35,349 nucleotides of DNA from IMG/VR virus record IMGVR_UViG_3300025280_003203, positions 1 through 35,349 of that record, one strand, 5' to 3'. Every line of letters begins with the position of its first letter. Positions within the stretch are counted from its first letter, which is position 1. This stretch comes from a virus. Below the pieces are notes generated by a model, which was not told the DNA's origin, did no database searches, and saw only the letters and a program-made list of their open reading frames with translations. This document shows positions 8,731 to 16,915 of the stretch, piece after piece. The position numbers and the translations under genes were made by a program.

Positions 8731-9713
8731 ATATGATAAATCTGTTTGAAATAGAACCTGTCAAGGTAGACACAGCCATGTTTAAGCATGTTCTACACGA
8801 TCCTATAGTAGAAGAATTCGAGAGAGAATTTGCTGATTTTGTAGGGGCAAAGTACGCTTGTGGATTCTCCAGTGCCTCCATTGCTATTTCGATACTGTTG
8901 GAAAAATTTACTCATGCAAGTGAAACTGTAAAAATTCCTAGCATTATCCCCCCAGTTGTACCCAATGCCATCATCCACGCCAGAAGAGCCCTTAGTTTCT
9001 ACGATAATATATCTTGGGTCGGTGGGAAATATCTTTTACACAAAACAAACTGGAATGGGCACCCCATGTCTATATTCGACTCTGCTCAACAGGTAACGAG
9101 AGATCAGTATGGTCAGTCTTGTTTTGGTCAGGATGTTATGATTTTTAGTTTCTATCCTACTAAGCCTGTGGGTGGTGTTGACGGAGGGATGGTTGTTACT
9201 GATGATGAACAGGTGTACAAAACTCTTAAATCATGCGCCATGTATGGGATGGGGTATTCTAAAAATAGTTGGGATCGTGAAATTAGATTTCCAGGTTGGA
9301 AAGGATATCTGTCCTCTATACAGGCCTATGCTGCCAGGAAGAGTTTAAAGTCTTTGGATTCCAGGTACGCCAGGTTGGATGAAATTAGGGATAGGTACAG
9401 TAAGGAACTAGAACTCAATAGTTCCCTCGCTATAGATACTCCTAGCTACCATCTTTATAGAATAGGTGTTAATGATAATAAGGGATTTATTAAGCACATG
9501 AAAGATAATGGGGTGGTGTGTGGAATTCATTATCATAATTTGGATGATCATCCTGTGTATGTCCCCTTTCAAAGGGAACCTACTGGTAAGGAATTTATTC
9601 TCTCCAAGTTTGCAGCCCATAGAACTGTCTCAATTCCGTTCCACCACAAGCTGTCGGTGGAAGATGAGGATTATATAATAGGATTGGTTAAGGAGTGGGA
9701 AGGTGCGTCTTAA
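8727..9713 (+). CDS. PLP-dependent sugar aminotransferase (DegT/DnrJ/EryC1 family)
   Basis: The 328-residue protein has the family elements in order: FEREFADFVGAKYACGFSSASIA (cofactor phosphate region), IFDSAQQ (D118, contacting the pyridine nitrogen), and FSFYPTKPVGGVDGGMVVTDD with the Schiff-base lysine at K146. WKGYLSSIQAYAARKSL gives the C-terminal dimer region. These enzymes transaminate keto-sugars such as dTDP-3-keto-6-deoxyhexose. An FdtA-type ketoisomerase follows directly, with an 11-nt overlap, and RmlA lies at 16916, so dTDP-3-amino-3,6-dideoxyhexose (FdtB/QdtB role) is the likely product. Confidence 0.82.
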   Translation: MNMINLFEIEPVKVDTAMFKHVLHDPIVEEFEREFADFVGAKYACGFSSASIAISILLEKFTHASETVKIPSIIPPVVPNAIIHARRALSFYDNISWVGGKYLLHKTNWNGHPMSIFDSAQQVTRDQYGQSCFGQDVMIFSFYPTKPVGGVDGGMVVTDDEQVYKTLKSCAMYGMGYSKNSWDREIRFPGWKGYLSSIQAYAARKSLKSLDSRYARLDEIRDRYSKELELNSSLAIDTPSYHLYRIGVNDNKGFIKHMKDNGVVCGIHYHNLDDHPVYVPFQREPTGKEFILSKFAAHRTVSIPFHHKLSVEDEDYIIGLVKEWEGAS

Positions 9714-10077
9714 CGAATTTTTGGATCACAGAGGAGTTCTAAGGTCATTGGACTTTGACAGCGTAAGCTTTGACCCAAAACGAATCTTTGTTGTCTCAGA
9801 CGTTCCTACAGGGGTGACGAGAGGAGGTCATGCACATAAGACCACAACTCAGCTTCTTGTATGTTTAAGAGGGAGGATTAGCGTGGAAATTTATACAAGT
9901 CCTAAGTCATTGATGTCTAAAGAGATAAGAGCTGGGGAGAGCGTAGAGGTATCTCCGATGAACTGGGACAGCCAAACATTTTTAACCGAGGGCTCCGTGC
10001 TTTTGGTTTTATGTTCTACGGAGTTTTCCGAGAAAGATTATATACGAAGCTGGTCAGAATGGAAAGCCACCTTATAA
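9703..10077 (+). CDS. fdtA: FdtA/QdtA-type sugar 3,4-ketoisomerase (cupin)
   Basis: The 124-residue protein carries the FdtA/WxcM-type cupin signature TRGGHAHKTTTQLLVCLRG (about 39-57) with the HxH pair H43 and H45 that acts in the ketoisomerase site. DRGVLRSLDF-like opening residues and a C-terminal FSEKDYIRSWSEW are also family-like. The enzyme moves the keto group of dTDP-4-keto-6-deoxyglucose to C3, the substrate for the adjacent aminotransferase. The start is GTG at 9703, overlapping the aminotransferase stop. The fdtA versus qdtA outcome depends on stereochemistry that sequence alone does not show. Confidence 0.8.
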   Translation: MRLNEFLDHRGVLRSLDFDSVSFDPKRIFVVSDVPTGVTRGGHAHKTTTQLLVCLRGRISVEIYTSPKSLMSKEIRAGESVEVSPMNWDSQTFLTEGSVLLVLCSTEFSEKDYIRSWSEWKATL

Positions 10078-10862
10078 ACAAGATTTTTGAAGCTGGAGAT
10101 GCAGCTGCAGTGGCAAAGATAGGGTTTTCTGAGTTGAAAGCTATCGACTCTTATATGCAGAAGACTTCTTTATCGGAGGGAGATCTTCATGATATTTTTG
10201 TCGTCGCAGGTGTTTTTCCCCCTACTGATAATTCCTTGTCTAGATTTTGTGAGGTGTATTTAGAATCAATGCCTAATATAGATGTTTATGCTCGTTGGTT
10301 GGACGAACGAGAAAAGAACTTAATATTAAGTGTGTCGCCCGAATCATCTGCAGTGAACCTGCGTGACCTTGAGCCTTATTACTGGGATTCTCCATGGACT
10401 AAACATCTCAAAGATAGAAATGTCTTAGTTGTATCCCCTTTTGCAAGTTCTATAGAGTCCCAATACAAGAATAGGAAAGGATTATGGAGTGATCGGGATC
10501 TTCTCCCGGATTTTAATTTGGAGACTATCAGATGCCCCCTCTCCTGGTATATTTCTCCTAATGGTCTAGAGACTTGGGAGGATGGCTTGGAAGACTTGAA
10601 AGACAAAATGAACTCCAAGGTATTTGATGCATGCCTGATTGGTGCAGGAGCGTGGTCATTGCCATTAACAGCTTATGCGAAATCTCTAGGGGCAACCTCT
10701 ATTCATCTCGGTGGTAGCCTTCAAATTCTGTTTGGTATCAAAGGAGGTCGCTGGGATGAGCACGATGTAATTTCTAAGTTCTACAACGAAAGTTGGACAA
10801 GGCCCTCTGAAGGGGAGTCTCCCACGGGTAGATTTAGTGTAGAGAATGGATGTTATTGGTAA
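10059..10862 (+). CDS. Polysaccharide-locus protein, possible glycosyltransferase
   Basis: The 267-residue protein has NVLVVSPFASSIESQYKNRKGLW in the middle and FDACLIGAGAWSLPLTAYAKSLGATSIHLGGSLQILFGIKGGRWD near the end. I have seen this second pattern (GAGAY..P.A.YAK.LG..AIHLGG..Q.LFGIKG.RW) in uncharacterised proteins of bacterial polysaccharide loci; some relatives resemble GT-D or DUF1792-type transferases. I chose ATG 10059 over an upstream TTG-like extension inside fdtA. The function is unproven; location supports a role in glycan assembly. Confidence 0.55.
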   Translation: MESHLINKIFEAGDAAAVAKIGFSELKAIDSYMQKTSLSEGDLHDIFVVAGVFPPTDNSLSRFCEVYLESMPNIDVYARWLDEREKNLILSVSPESSAVNLRDLEPYYWDSPWTKHLKDRNVLVVSPFASSIESQYKNRKGLWSDRDLLPDFNLETIRCPLSWYISPNGLETWEDGLEDLKDKMNSKVFDACLIGAGAWSLPLTAYAKSLGATSIHLGGSLQILFGIKGGRWDEHDVISKFYNESWTRPSEGESPTGRFSVENGCYW

Positions 10863-11592
10863 AATGAAACCTATAGAAATTGGAAATGTTGATTTTAGTG
10901 TTGAGGACTTGAAAGAAAGTCTCTCTGAGTTTGCGGAATTGTTCCGACAGAGACCAATCCTGGACAATGCAGGCGGGATGGAAGCTCCTCAGGTGTTTGG
11001 GGCTTGGTTTATGTTAAAACATCTAAAGCCCAAATGTATAATTGAGAGTGGCGTGTGGTATGGACAGGGGACTTGGTTTTTTGAACAAGCTGCACCAGAC
11101 GCTTCTATAATTTGTATTGAGCCCTCTCCGGATAGGATAAAGTATAAATCTCCCAGAGCTCAGTATTTGCCACATGATTTCAGTGTATATGACTGGAGTC
11201 CTTTTCCCCATAGTGAGACGGTGTGTTTCTTTGATGACCATCAGAATGCAATGGAAAGACTTTCAGTGGCTACGAAGTGGGGATTCCAGCATCTCATTTT
11301 TGAAGACAACTACCCCAGGAGCCAAGGGGACTGTGTAAGCTTGAAGACAGTTTTGGAGAACGCTGGAGATGAGGCAGAAACTGCTAGGAAGTTTTTGGAT
11401 GTCTATTATGAGTTTCCTCCCGTAGTTAAGGGTGATAAAACCCGATGGGGTGATGTTTGGACTGATGATGAATACCCCACTAAACCACCCCTTCTTGAAG
11501 AGAAATCAACCAGCATGGAAGATTTTTTTGAGGGGTATGAAAACTACACATGGATTTGCTATGCTAAGTTAAAAGAGAGCCCGAGCCTGTGA
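10846..11592 (+). CDS. SAM-methyltransferase-like / cephalosporin-hydroxylase-like protein
   Basis: The 248-residue product has CIIESGVWYGQGTWFFEQAAPDASIICIEPSPDRI (about 64-98). This is a SAM-binding-type loop (ESGVWYGQGT in place of DIGxGxG) followed by an acidic strand end, as in the CmcI/FkbM-like methyltransferase groups. CFFDDHQNAMERL and HLIFEDNYP add Asp/His/Glu residues typical of metal-assisted O-methylation in CmcI-like enzymes. A sugar or glycan O-methyltransferase is likely. An alternative start is ATG 10864. It overlaps both neighbours. Confidence 0.55.
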   Translation: MDVIGKMKPIEIGNVDFSVEDLKESLSEFAELFRQRPILDNAGGMEAPQVFGAWFMLKHLKPKCIIESGVWYGQGTWFFEQAAPDASIICIEPSPDRIKYKSPRAQYLPHDFSVYDWSPFPHSETVCFFDDHQNAMERLSVATKWGFQHLIFEDNYPRSQGDCVSLKTVLENAGDEAETARKFLDVYYEFPPVVKGDKTRWGDVWTDDEYPTKPPLLEEKSTSMEDFFEGYENYTWICYAKLKESPSL

Positions 11593-12116
11593 AAATTTTT
11601 GGTATAGGAATGTTTAAGACTGGCACCAAGAGTTTGGGTGAGGCGTTATCTATCCTGGGATATCGAACTAATGCAAACTTCTGGGCTGCCGTAGATAACA
11701 ATTGGTATCCGTCTGAAGAGGAATACAGTGATTCCCTGTTAGAGATATATGAAAGGGCTACTGAGTATGATGCCTTCTGTGACGCTCCATGGATGTTTGT
11801 ATATAAGGAGCTGGACAAAGAATTTCCACACAGTAAATTTATATTGACGACGAGAGACTATGAGGGTTTAGCTACTAGTGAATATAAAATGTGGAAGCGG
11901 AGTGGAGCTTCTATTTCGGAAGTCCCATCAAGACACAGATTTATTGAACGTATAAGAAACCATGACAGGTACGTCAGGGAATATTTTGAGGGTAGAGATG
12001 AAGATCTTTTAAACCTCAACATTTGTGAAGGCGAAGGATGGGAAAAATTATGCCCATTTTTAGGAGTAGAAGAGACTCCATCTCATCTTTTCCCCTACGA
12101 GAATAAAGGAGAATAA
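11589..12116 (+). CDS. Small sulfotransferase-family protein
   Basis: The 175-residue protein begins KIFGIGMFKTGTKSLGEALSILGY. The KTGTKSL element (about 10-16) is the 5'-phosphosulfate-binding loop of PAPS-dependent sulfotransferases. KFILTTRDYEGLATSEYKMW (about 83-102) is the 3'-phosphate-binding strand and helix, and NICEGEGWEKLCPFLG is the usual C-terminal element. It would add sulfate to a sugar of the glycan using host PAPS. It is shorter than typical members (200-300), but the motif order is intact. The start is GTG (GTGA overlap with the previous stop). Confidence 0.7.
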   Translation: MKIFGIGMFKTGTKSLGEALSILGYRTNANFWAAVDNNWYPSEEEYSDSLLEIYERATEYDAFCDAPWMFVYKELDKEFPHSKFILTTRDYEGLATSEYKMWKRSGASISEVPSRHRFIERIRNHDRYVREYFEGRDEDLLNLNICEGEGWEKLCPFLGVEETPSHLFPYENKGE

Positions 12117-12118
12117 AT

Positions 12119-13120
12119 ATGGTAAAACAAAAGAAAGCGTTAGTGTGTGGCGCCGGAGGATTCATAGGTAGTCATCTTGTAAGGAAACTAAAAAGGGAAG
12201 GTTATTGGGTTCGAGGTGTGGATATCAAGGAACCTGAACATTGGGAAACTCAAGCTGATGAATTTTTAAAAGTAGACTTACGCTGGCGACATGATTGCAA
12301 AGTGTCTCTCAGTCTGCCAAATGGAGAACAGGGAGAGTTTGACGAAGTTTATCAGCTGGCTGCTGACATGGGAGGGATGGGTTTCATTCATTCGGCTGAG
12401 TGCGATATCATGATTAATAATGCACTTATCAATATTAACATGGTTAGGGAGTTGACCATGCGAAACATAAAAAAATATTTCTACTCCTCTTCGGCTTGCG
12501 TGTACAGGGAGCAAGAACTAAACGAAGACAGACTCACAGAGGATGATGCCTATCCAGCTATGCCGCATAACGAGTATGGATGGGAGAAACTCTACTCCGA
12601 GCGACTTATATCTACTCTTGGAAGACACTCCGACACGGATGTTAAAATTGCAAGGTTTCAAAACTGCTACGGTCCCTACGGAACTTGGGAAGGGGGGAGA
12701 GAAAAAGCTCCCGCTGCCCTCTCTCGTAAAGTAGCAGAGACAGACAATGGCAAGATTGAAGTGTGGGGAGACGGCACCGCAATAAGAAATTTTATTTATG
12801 TTGATGATATGGTAGATGCTATTTATATGCTCACCCAGTCTACTATGGAAGGTCCTGTTAACATTGGTACGGATGAACTTATCACAGTCAATGGTCTTGT
12901 AGATTTGTTGGGCGATATCTCTGGAAAGAGTATCGAGCCAATACACGTGGATGGACCTGTGGGAGTTATAGGAAGGTACGAAACTTTCGACAGAATCACT
13001 TCGCTAGGATGGACTCCAAAATATTCTATGCGGGAAGGTTTAGAAATCACTTACAGATGGATAGCTGAGCAAGTTAGAGAAAGTGAGATGAAAAGTTCGA
13101 TTACTGCCCCTTTCTTTTGA
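12119..13120 (+). CDS. GDP-mannose 3,5-epimerase-like SDR
   Basis: The 333-residue extended SDR has NAD-binding GAGGFIGSH (11-19), AADMGGMGFI (81-90), SSSACVY with C127, the catalytic YGWEK (Y153, K157), RFQNCYGPYGTWEGGREKAPAALSRK (K196) and GKIEVWGDGTAIRNFIYVDD. These match GDP-mannose 3,5-epimerase more closely than UDP-glucose epimerases, including the Cys and Lys acid/base pair of that family. The product would be GDP-L-galactose or GDP-L-gulose for the glycan. In the family the residues after ACVY are usually PE; here they are REQ. It starts 2 nt after the previous stop, with AGGAGAATAAAT upstream. Confidence 0.8.
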   Translation: MVKQKKALVCGAGGFIGSHLVRKLKREGYWVRGVDIKEPEHWETQADEFLKVDLRWRHDCKVSLSLPNGEQGEFDEVYQLAADMGGMGFIHSAECDIMINNALININMVRELTMRNIKKYFYSSSACVYREQELNEDRLTEDDAYPAMPHNEYGWEKLYSERLISTLGRHSDTDVKIARFQNCYGPYGTWEGGREKAPAALSRKVAETDNGKIEVWGDGTAIRNFIYVDDMVDAIYMLTQSTMEGPVNIGTDELITVNGLVDLLGDISGKSIEPIHVDGPVGVIGRYETFDRITSLGWTPKYSMREGLEITYRWIAEQVRESEMKSSITAPFF

Positions 13121-13130
13121 ATTTTTAGTC

Positions 13131-13136
13131 TATAAT
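13131..13136 (+). promoter_or_regulatory. TATAAT-type promoter without -35 before uvsX
   Basis: TCTATAATAAGG lies directly before ATG 13142, with a gap of 5 nt from the hexamer to the ATG. No -35 element is present at the proper distance. A start 6-7 nt after the box would give a leaderless or nearly leaderless recombinase mRNA. Confidence 0.45.
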
Positions 13137-13141
13137 AAGGT

Positions 13142-14116
13142 ATGGACAGTCTAATAAAAGATATATGTAGAGAATTAGAAGGAGCTTCCATGCTCTCTGA
13201 GGAGAGCCAGATCTTTGGGTTTGTGGATTCCGGGTCTTATGCTTTGAACAAGGTTATTTCCGGCGATTACATGGGAGGTTATCCGATAGGTTCAATTACA
13301 GAAATCTATGGAGAAAGCAGTACCGCTAAGACGGTGTTTTTGACTCATGCTTTTATAGGTGCTCAAGCTAAAGGATACTACACTGTTATGGTAGACAATG
13401 AGCATGCTTATTCTCCTTCTTTTGCCGAGAAACTTGGCATAGACTCGACGAGATTAATATACTCGCAGCCAGAGTCATTGGAAGGTTGTTTTGGCTTCAT
13501 TGAGAATTCCATTCTAGCCATTAGAGCTAAGGATGCCAACACTCCAATCCTGATTGGGTATGATTCCATCGGAACATCTCCAACCAAAAAAGAGATGGAG
13601 GAAGACTTTGGAAAAAATTCCGAGATGGGAGGTGCTCTCAGAGCTAAAGTTGCTGGACAGTGCTTGCGCAGAGTAAACCCATTATTGAGGAAACACAAAG
13701 CTGGTCTTCTCATTGTAAACCAAGTTAGAAGTAAGATAGGTATAATGTTTGGTGATCCAAGAACTCGTGCAGGTGGTGGCAAGGCTCTTCTGTATTACTG
13801 CGGAACATCCCTGGAAACCGCATCTGGAAAATCTGATGTCATTTATGATAAGCTCAAAAATCCCTTGGGAATAACAGGTCATATAAAGGCTGTAAAGAAT
13901 AAAATAACTAAGCCATTCCAGGAGTGTAATTTTCAACTATTATATGATGATGGTCTTACCAAGGAATATGGTTTAACTTCGGCATTCGTAAAGGATGGGA
14001 GAGCCTCATCACCATCAAAAGGATGGTATTCTTTGGATGGGAAAACTAAACACCGCTCTTCTGACTTGGACTGTGTAATAGCTGAAAAATTAGAAAAAAA
14101 TGGAATTACTTGCTAA
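13142..14116 (+). CDS. uvsX: RecA/UvsX-like recombinase
   Basis: The 324-residue protein shows the RecA core: Walker A-like GESSTAKT (about 56-63, with Ala in place of the usual Gly before Lys), VDNEHAYSP (the catalytic Glu; DAEHALDP in RecA), a Walker B strand ILIGYDSIG, and LLIVNQVRSKIGIMFGDPRTRAGGGKALLYY, matching L2 and the following segment of RecA (INQLRMKIG..TGGGNAL). It would form ATP-dependent filaments on ssDNA for recombination-dependent replication with the gp32-like protein. An acidic RecA-type tail is missing. It is the first gene after the first sugar block and has its own TATAAT box. Confidence 0.88.
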   Translation: MDSLIKDICRELEGASMLSEESQIFGFVDSGSYALNKVISGDYMGGYPIGSITEIYGESSTAKTVFLTHAFIGAQAKGYYTVMVDNEHAYSPSFAEKLGIDSTRLIYSQPESLEGCFGFIENSILAIRAKDANTPILIGYDSIGTSPTKKEMEEDFGKNSEMGGALRAKVAGQCLRRVNPLLRKHKAGLLIVNQVRSKIGIMFGDPRTRAGGGKALLYYCGTSLETASGKSDVIYDKLKNPLGITGHIKAVKNKITKPFQECNFQLLYDDGLTKEYGLTSAFVKDGRASSPSKGWYSLDGKTKHRSSDLDCVIAEKLEKNGITC

Positions 14117-14294
14117 TGTATTGTGTTTGTTGGTTTTCGGGCCTCCAGCTTTATATGTTATTTTAGCTGTCATTAATTTTTTTCTTACTGATTTTGTTCC
14201 TCAGTCACATGAAAAAGAAAGTAGTAAGGGAGATGGTCTTCCACCACTAGCTCCATCTGACTCATATAAAATAGAAGATAACTTAGGATTTTGA
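14100..14294 (+). CDS. Small single-pass membrane protein (64 aa)
   Basis: The start (ATG, 14100) overlaps the recombinase stop by 17 nt. Residues 1-32 (MELLANVLCLLVFGPPALYVILAVINFFLTDF) form one long hydrophobic segment with a PP kink. The rest is polar and acidic (SHEKESSKGDG...SYKIEDNLGF) and probably cytoplasmic or periplasmic. No family is recognised. Confidence 0.5.
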   Translation: MELLANVLCLLVFGPPALYVILAVINFFLTDFVPQSHEKESSKGDGLPPLAPSDSYKIEDNLGF

Positions 14295-14295
14295 T

Positions 14296-14532
14296 GTGGT
14301 GCTGTGGGGAGTAACTGGAATCGCCAACGTAAGAGCATATTTTACCTCTACTTATAACGTGGTGGCACGTTTCATCAGAGACACAGAGAAAGATGACAAA
14401 AGGGATGTTTTCATGCACATATGTTCTACTTCTTCGAAGGAAACGGCAGAGAGAAAGGCTAAGAAAGCTTTAAAAGAACATGCCAACGTGGAAATTATTG
14501 AATATAAACCTCCCATCGAGGGATGCGAATAG
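14296..14532 (+). CDS. Hypothetical small protein (78 aa)
   Basis: The frame opens at GTG 14296, 1 nt after the previous stop. The second half (TSSKETAERKAKKALKEHANVEIIEYKPP) looks like a basic helix followed by a strand. No clear Shine-Dalgarno site; a later start is possible. It is retained because it fills the space between neighbours without overlap and ends 19 nt before the next ATG. Function unknown. Confidence 0.5.
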   Translation: MVLWGVTGIANVRAYFTSTYNVVARFIRDTEKDDKRDVFMHICSTSSKETAERKAKKALKEHANVEIIEYKPPIEGCE

Positions 14533-14551
14533 TATATAATATAGATATATT

Positions 14552-15043
14552 ATGGATCTATTTCGCAATCATGAGACTCCTCTTTCCAAGAGATTGGATA
14601 GGGGGCATATTGAAGACTCCGAGTTTAAAGCATTTGTAGAAAAGGAGTTACGGACCAATCGTGGAAGATTTTTTGGCTATAGTGATGAGGCTGCAATTCA
14701 AGTTCTTAGAGAGGAATTTTCTGTATACAAGCATGCCACACCCTCCAAGAAAGGAGAAACAGAAGCTAAAAAATCTAAAATCCCTTCCTTCAAGAGTATC
14801 AGTATAGCTCTGAACACAGGGGATTATGGGTTGATTTTTACCACCCCTCAGTCAGATAGGATTTATGTTATAACTCGTGGGACGTGGGGTGGTAAATCAA
14901 AGGATAAAGTTGTAAAAGGTTTCGACTTGGGCACGCCCATGGATAAGATTAAGAAGTTTTCCAAGAGAACTAAGGTTAAGCATGGGGGCACCTCTTCACA
15001 AAGTCTCCCAGCTGAAGAGAGAACTCCCTCTATGAGGAAATAG
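14552..15043 (+). CDS. Hypothetical protein (163 aa)
   Basis: The product is charged and mostly soluble. It has a Lys-rich linker (TPSKKGETEAKKSK, about 67-80), a possible beta-rich middle (ISIALNTGDYGLIFTTPQSDRIYVITRGTW) and a basic tail (KKFSKRTKVKHGG). It might bind nucleic acid, but no motif proves this. Upstream is a TATATAATATAG element about 14 nt before the ATG. It is followed 2 nt later by the next gene. Confidence 0.6.
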   Translation: MDLFRNHETPLSKRLDRGHIEDSEFKAFVEKELRTNRGRFFGYSDEAAIQVLREEFSVYKHATPSKKGETEAKKSKIPSFKSISIALNTGDYGLIFTTPQSDRIYVITRGTWGGKSKDKVVKGFDLGTPMDKIKKFSKRTKVKHGGTSSQSLPAEERTPSMRK

Positions 15044-15045
15044 AT

Positions 15046-15279
15046 ATGAATATTCAAAGAAGAAGATTACTAGAGAATCAATTTAATAAATTTAAGAGAC
15101 AGGGAAAAGCGCCTAACGTTGTAGACCATAAAATCCAAGCACAGTACGCTGAGTGGCTAAGAAATAATGGAGGAGTGGATCTCCTGATGGAACAGAAACC
15201 TGACGCAAAGAGAAACGCCAAAGTAGAGAGCAAAACGGCCAAGAAAAAAGCTTCCAAGAAAAAAGGACTTTTCGGCTGA
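15046..15279 (+). CDS. Small basic protein (77 aa)
   Basis: The N-terminal part is helical and charged (RRRLLENQFNKFKRQGKAPNVVDHKIQAQYAEWLRNNGG). The C-terminus is a Lys/Ala tail (ESKTAKKKASKKKGLFG) typical of nucleic-acid-binding or condensing peptides. It begins 2 nt after the preceding stop, and its last base is the first base of the next start. No family recognised. Confidence 0.6.
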   Translation: MNIQRRRLLENQFNKFKRQGKAPNVVDHKIQAQYAEWLRNNGGVDLLMEQKPDAKRNAKVESKTAKKKASKKKGLFG

Positions 15280-15629
15280 TGGTTTCTAAATACATGCCCA
15301 AGAGACATTTCTTTTCTTCCCAGAGAATACAGCTCACTGGAAAAGAAATTATAAAGGAGTGCATGGAGGATCGTGAGAGAGCATTAGCAGCTTTCAAGTA
15401 TTTTAAGGATAGGGTGGATTCCGATCCTGCTGATGATAAATCTAAATCTGAAATGGTTAAGTGTTTAGAGCTTTCTATGGGTGCTAACGATAAGAAGGTA
15501 AAACTTTTGGATCTGATGGTAAAACTTGCTATGCACAGAGACAAAATAAATCCTAAGAGTTCTAAAGGGGACTTGGTTGGGGAGCTTACTTTCGAAGATT
15601 TTACAAACGTCACGAAAGAAACTAAATAA
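15279..15629 (+). CDS. Hypothetical protein (116 aa)
   Basis: A soluble, helix-rich product: KEIIKECMEDRERALAAFKYFKDRVDSDPADDKSKSEMVKCLELSMGANDKKVKLLDLMVKLAMHRDK. The amphipathic helices suggest a small bundle. In many phages a short helical protein of this kind (for example a terminase-small-subunit-like or loader protein) lies near recombination genes, but I see no diagnostic motif. It directly precedes the Clp ATPase. Confidence 0.6.
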   Translation: MVSKYMPKRHFFSSQRIQLTGKEIIKECMEDRERALAAFKYFKDRVDSDPADDKSKSEMVKCLELSMGANDKKVKLLDLMVKLAMHRDKINPKSSKGDLVGELTFEDFTNVTKETK

Positions 15630-15641
15630 AAGTACTTTGAT

Positions 15642-16871
15642 ATGACTGCCATGAAAGGTGATCATTATATTGTATATTCTCAGCTTTTAGATTGCTTTCT
15701 AAAAGTGCGAAAGTTCGAAAACGAGGAGCTTGAATCAATTTTTAAGATTCTCGATACAAAGATTTCTAACCCATCATTTAAAATTTCTGATTTTTATGAG
15801 TTTGTTGTTGGCAAAAGTGTTGTAAACTATAAAGAGCTACAGAAATCTCATGGAAGTTCTTCAGTCTTTATGGAGTCTTTGTATGAGGGGGTTACGGAAG
15901 CTTATCCCATGTTAACTGCGGAGTTTGCTTGTAAACATTTTAATAATATCGAGGTAGAGAAAAAACAAATTTCTCCTAAAAAATCCTATGATATGAAAGA
16001 TCTCCTCAAGATAAAAAAGGGAATCGAATCTGAACTCATAGGGCAGAAAGAAGCCGTAAGCGCCGTCTTTGATACATTTAAACTTATTAATTCTGGGTTT
16101 GAATCGTTTTCTTCCATGTTCTTCATAGGTCCTACTGGAGTTGGGAAAACAGAGCTGGGAAAACTTATTGCAAAACACTATCTAAAGGATGATAATCGCC
16201 TGTTGAAAATTAATTGCGGGGAGTATTCTAACCAACATGAATACGCTAAATTAATAGGAAGCCCACCCGGGTACGTAGGCTATAACGAAAAAGGAATTTT
16301 GTCTGACAAAGCTGCCGAATCTTCGCGGTGGGTTATTTTGTTTGATGAAATAGAGAAGGCTAGTGATAAATTACATAATCTGTTGTTAGGGCTTTTAGAT
16401 GACGGAACATTATTTGATAGTCATGGTGTGATGCTTGATTTTAGGGATTCTTTGTTTGTATTTACGAGTAATGTAGGGCTTAGAGACGTGGTTGGTAAAA
16501 AACTCGTGGGCTTCAATCACCAGATCGTTAGTTACGAAGAGGTGCGAGAAAATATAAGTGATTCTTTCAAGAGTGAGTTTGCCCCGGAGTTTATCAATCG
16601 CATAGATAACGTGATATTTTTCAATGCTTTGAAAGAGAAAGAAGTTGAGAAGATAATTCGTCTCAACCTTAAAAATCTCCCATTAAAGACTACAAAAAGA
16701 CTTGTTAGTTATATACTTGAAGGTGGGTATTCCGCAGAGTATGGTGCACGTAATATCAAAAGGTTTATAAAACAAAATGTTACCTTGAAGATCGCTGATA
16801 GGATTCTTGAGGGGGATGATAAGACTTTGTTTAAAGCGACATTTTTTAAGGGTGATTTACAAATTTCTTGA
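15642..16871 (+). CDS. Single-ring Clp/Hsp100 AAA+ ATPase with VGF loop
   Basis: The 409-residue protein has one ClpA/ClpC D2-type AAA+ module: Walker A GPTGVGKT (163-170), pore loop GSPPGYVGYNEKG (about 206-218), Walker B VILFDEIEKA (231-240), sensor-1 FTSN (N277), Arg finger EFINRID (R320), and sensor-2 YGARNIKR (about 365-372). KKLVGFNHQ (about 286-294) sits exactly where ClpC carries its VGF loop for binding ClpP. The first 115 residues are not a recognisable Clp N-domain and may bind a phage-specific substrate. Unlike ClpA/ClpC (700-850 aa) there is no D1 ring. It may feed chosen proteins to host ClpP. Confidence 0.85.
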   Translation: MTAMKGDHYIVYSQLLDCFLKVRKFENEELESIFKILDTKISNPSFKISDFYEFVVGKSVVNYKELQKSHGSSSVFMESLYEGVTEAYPMLTAEFACKHFNNIEVEKKQISPKKSYDMKDLLKIKKGIESELIGQKEAVSAVFDTFKLINSGFESFSSMFFIGPTGVGKTELGKLIAKHYLKDDNRLLKINCGEYSNQHEYAKLIGSPPGYVGYNEKGILSDKAAESSRWVILFDEIEKASDKLHNLLLGLLDDGTLFDSHGVMLDFRDSLFVFTSNVGLRDVVGKKLVGFNHQIVSYEEVRENISDSFKSEFAPEFINRIDNVIFFNALKEKEVEKIIRLNLKNLPLKTTKRLVSYILEGGYSAEYGARNIKRFIKQNVTLKIADRILEGDDKTLFKATFFKGDLQIS

Positions 16872-16897
16872 ACATAAGCGAAATTGTAGACTTTAAT
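16868..16897 (+). promoter_or_regulatory. Possible sigma70-type promoter for rmlA
   Basis: TTGAAC (16868-16873) and TTTAAT (16892-16897) are 18 bp apart. A good Shine-Dalgarno AAAGGAG (16901-16907) and ATG 16916 follow. This is the clearest fresh start within the second sugar-nucleotide segment. Confidence 0.4.
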
Positions 16898-16915
16898 TAG
16901 AAAGGAGTTTATGTT

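Noticed and set aside
12518-12946. Leftward 142-aa ORF inside the epimerase gene
   Set aside because: Antisense shadow; the forward frame carries all catalytic motifs of the SDR family.
13408-13782. Leftward 124-aa ORF inside the recombinase gene
   Set aside because: It is a shadow of a strongly supported RecA-family gene on the other strand, with no family features.
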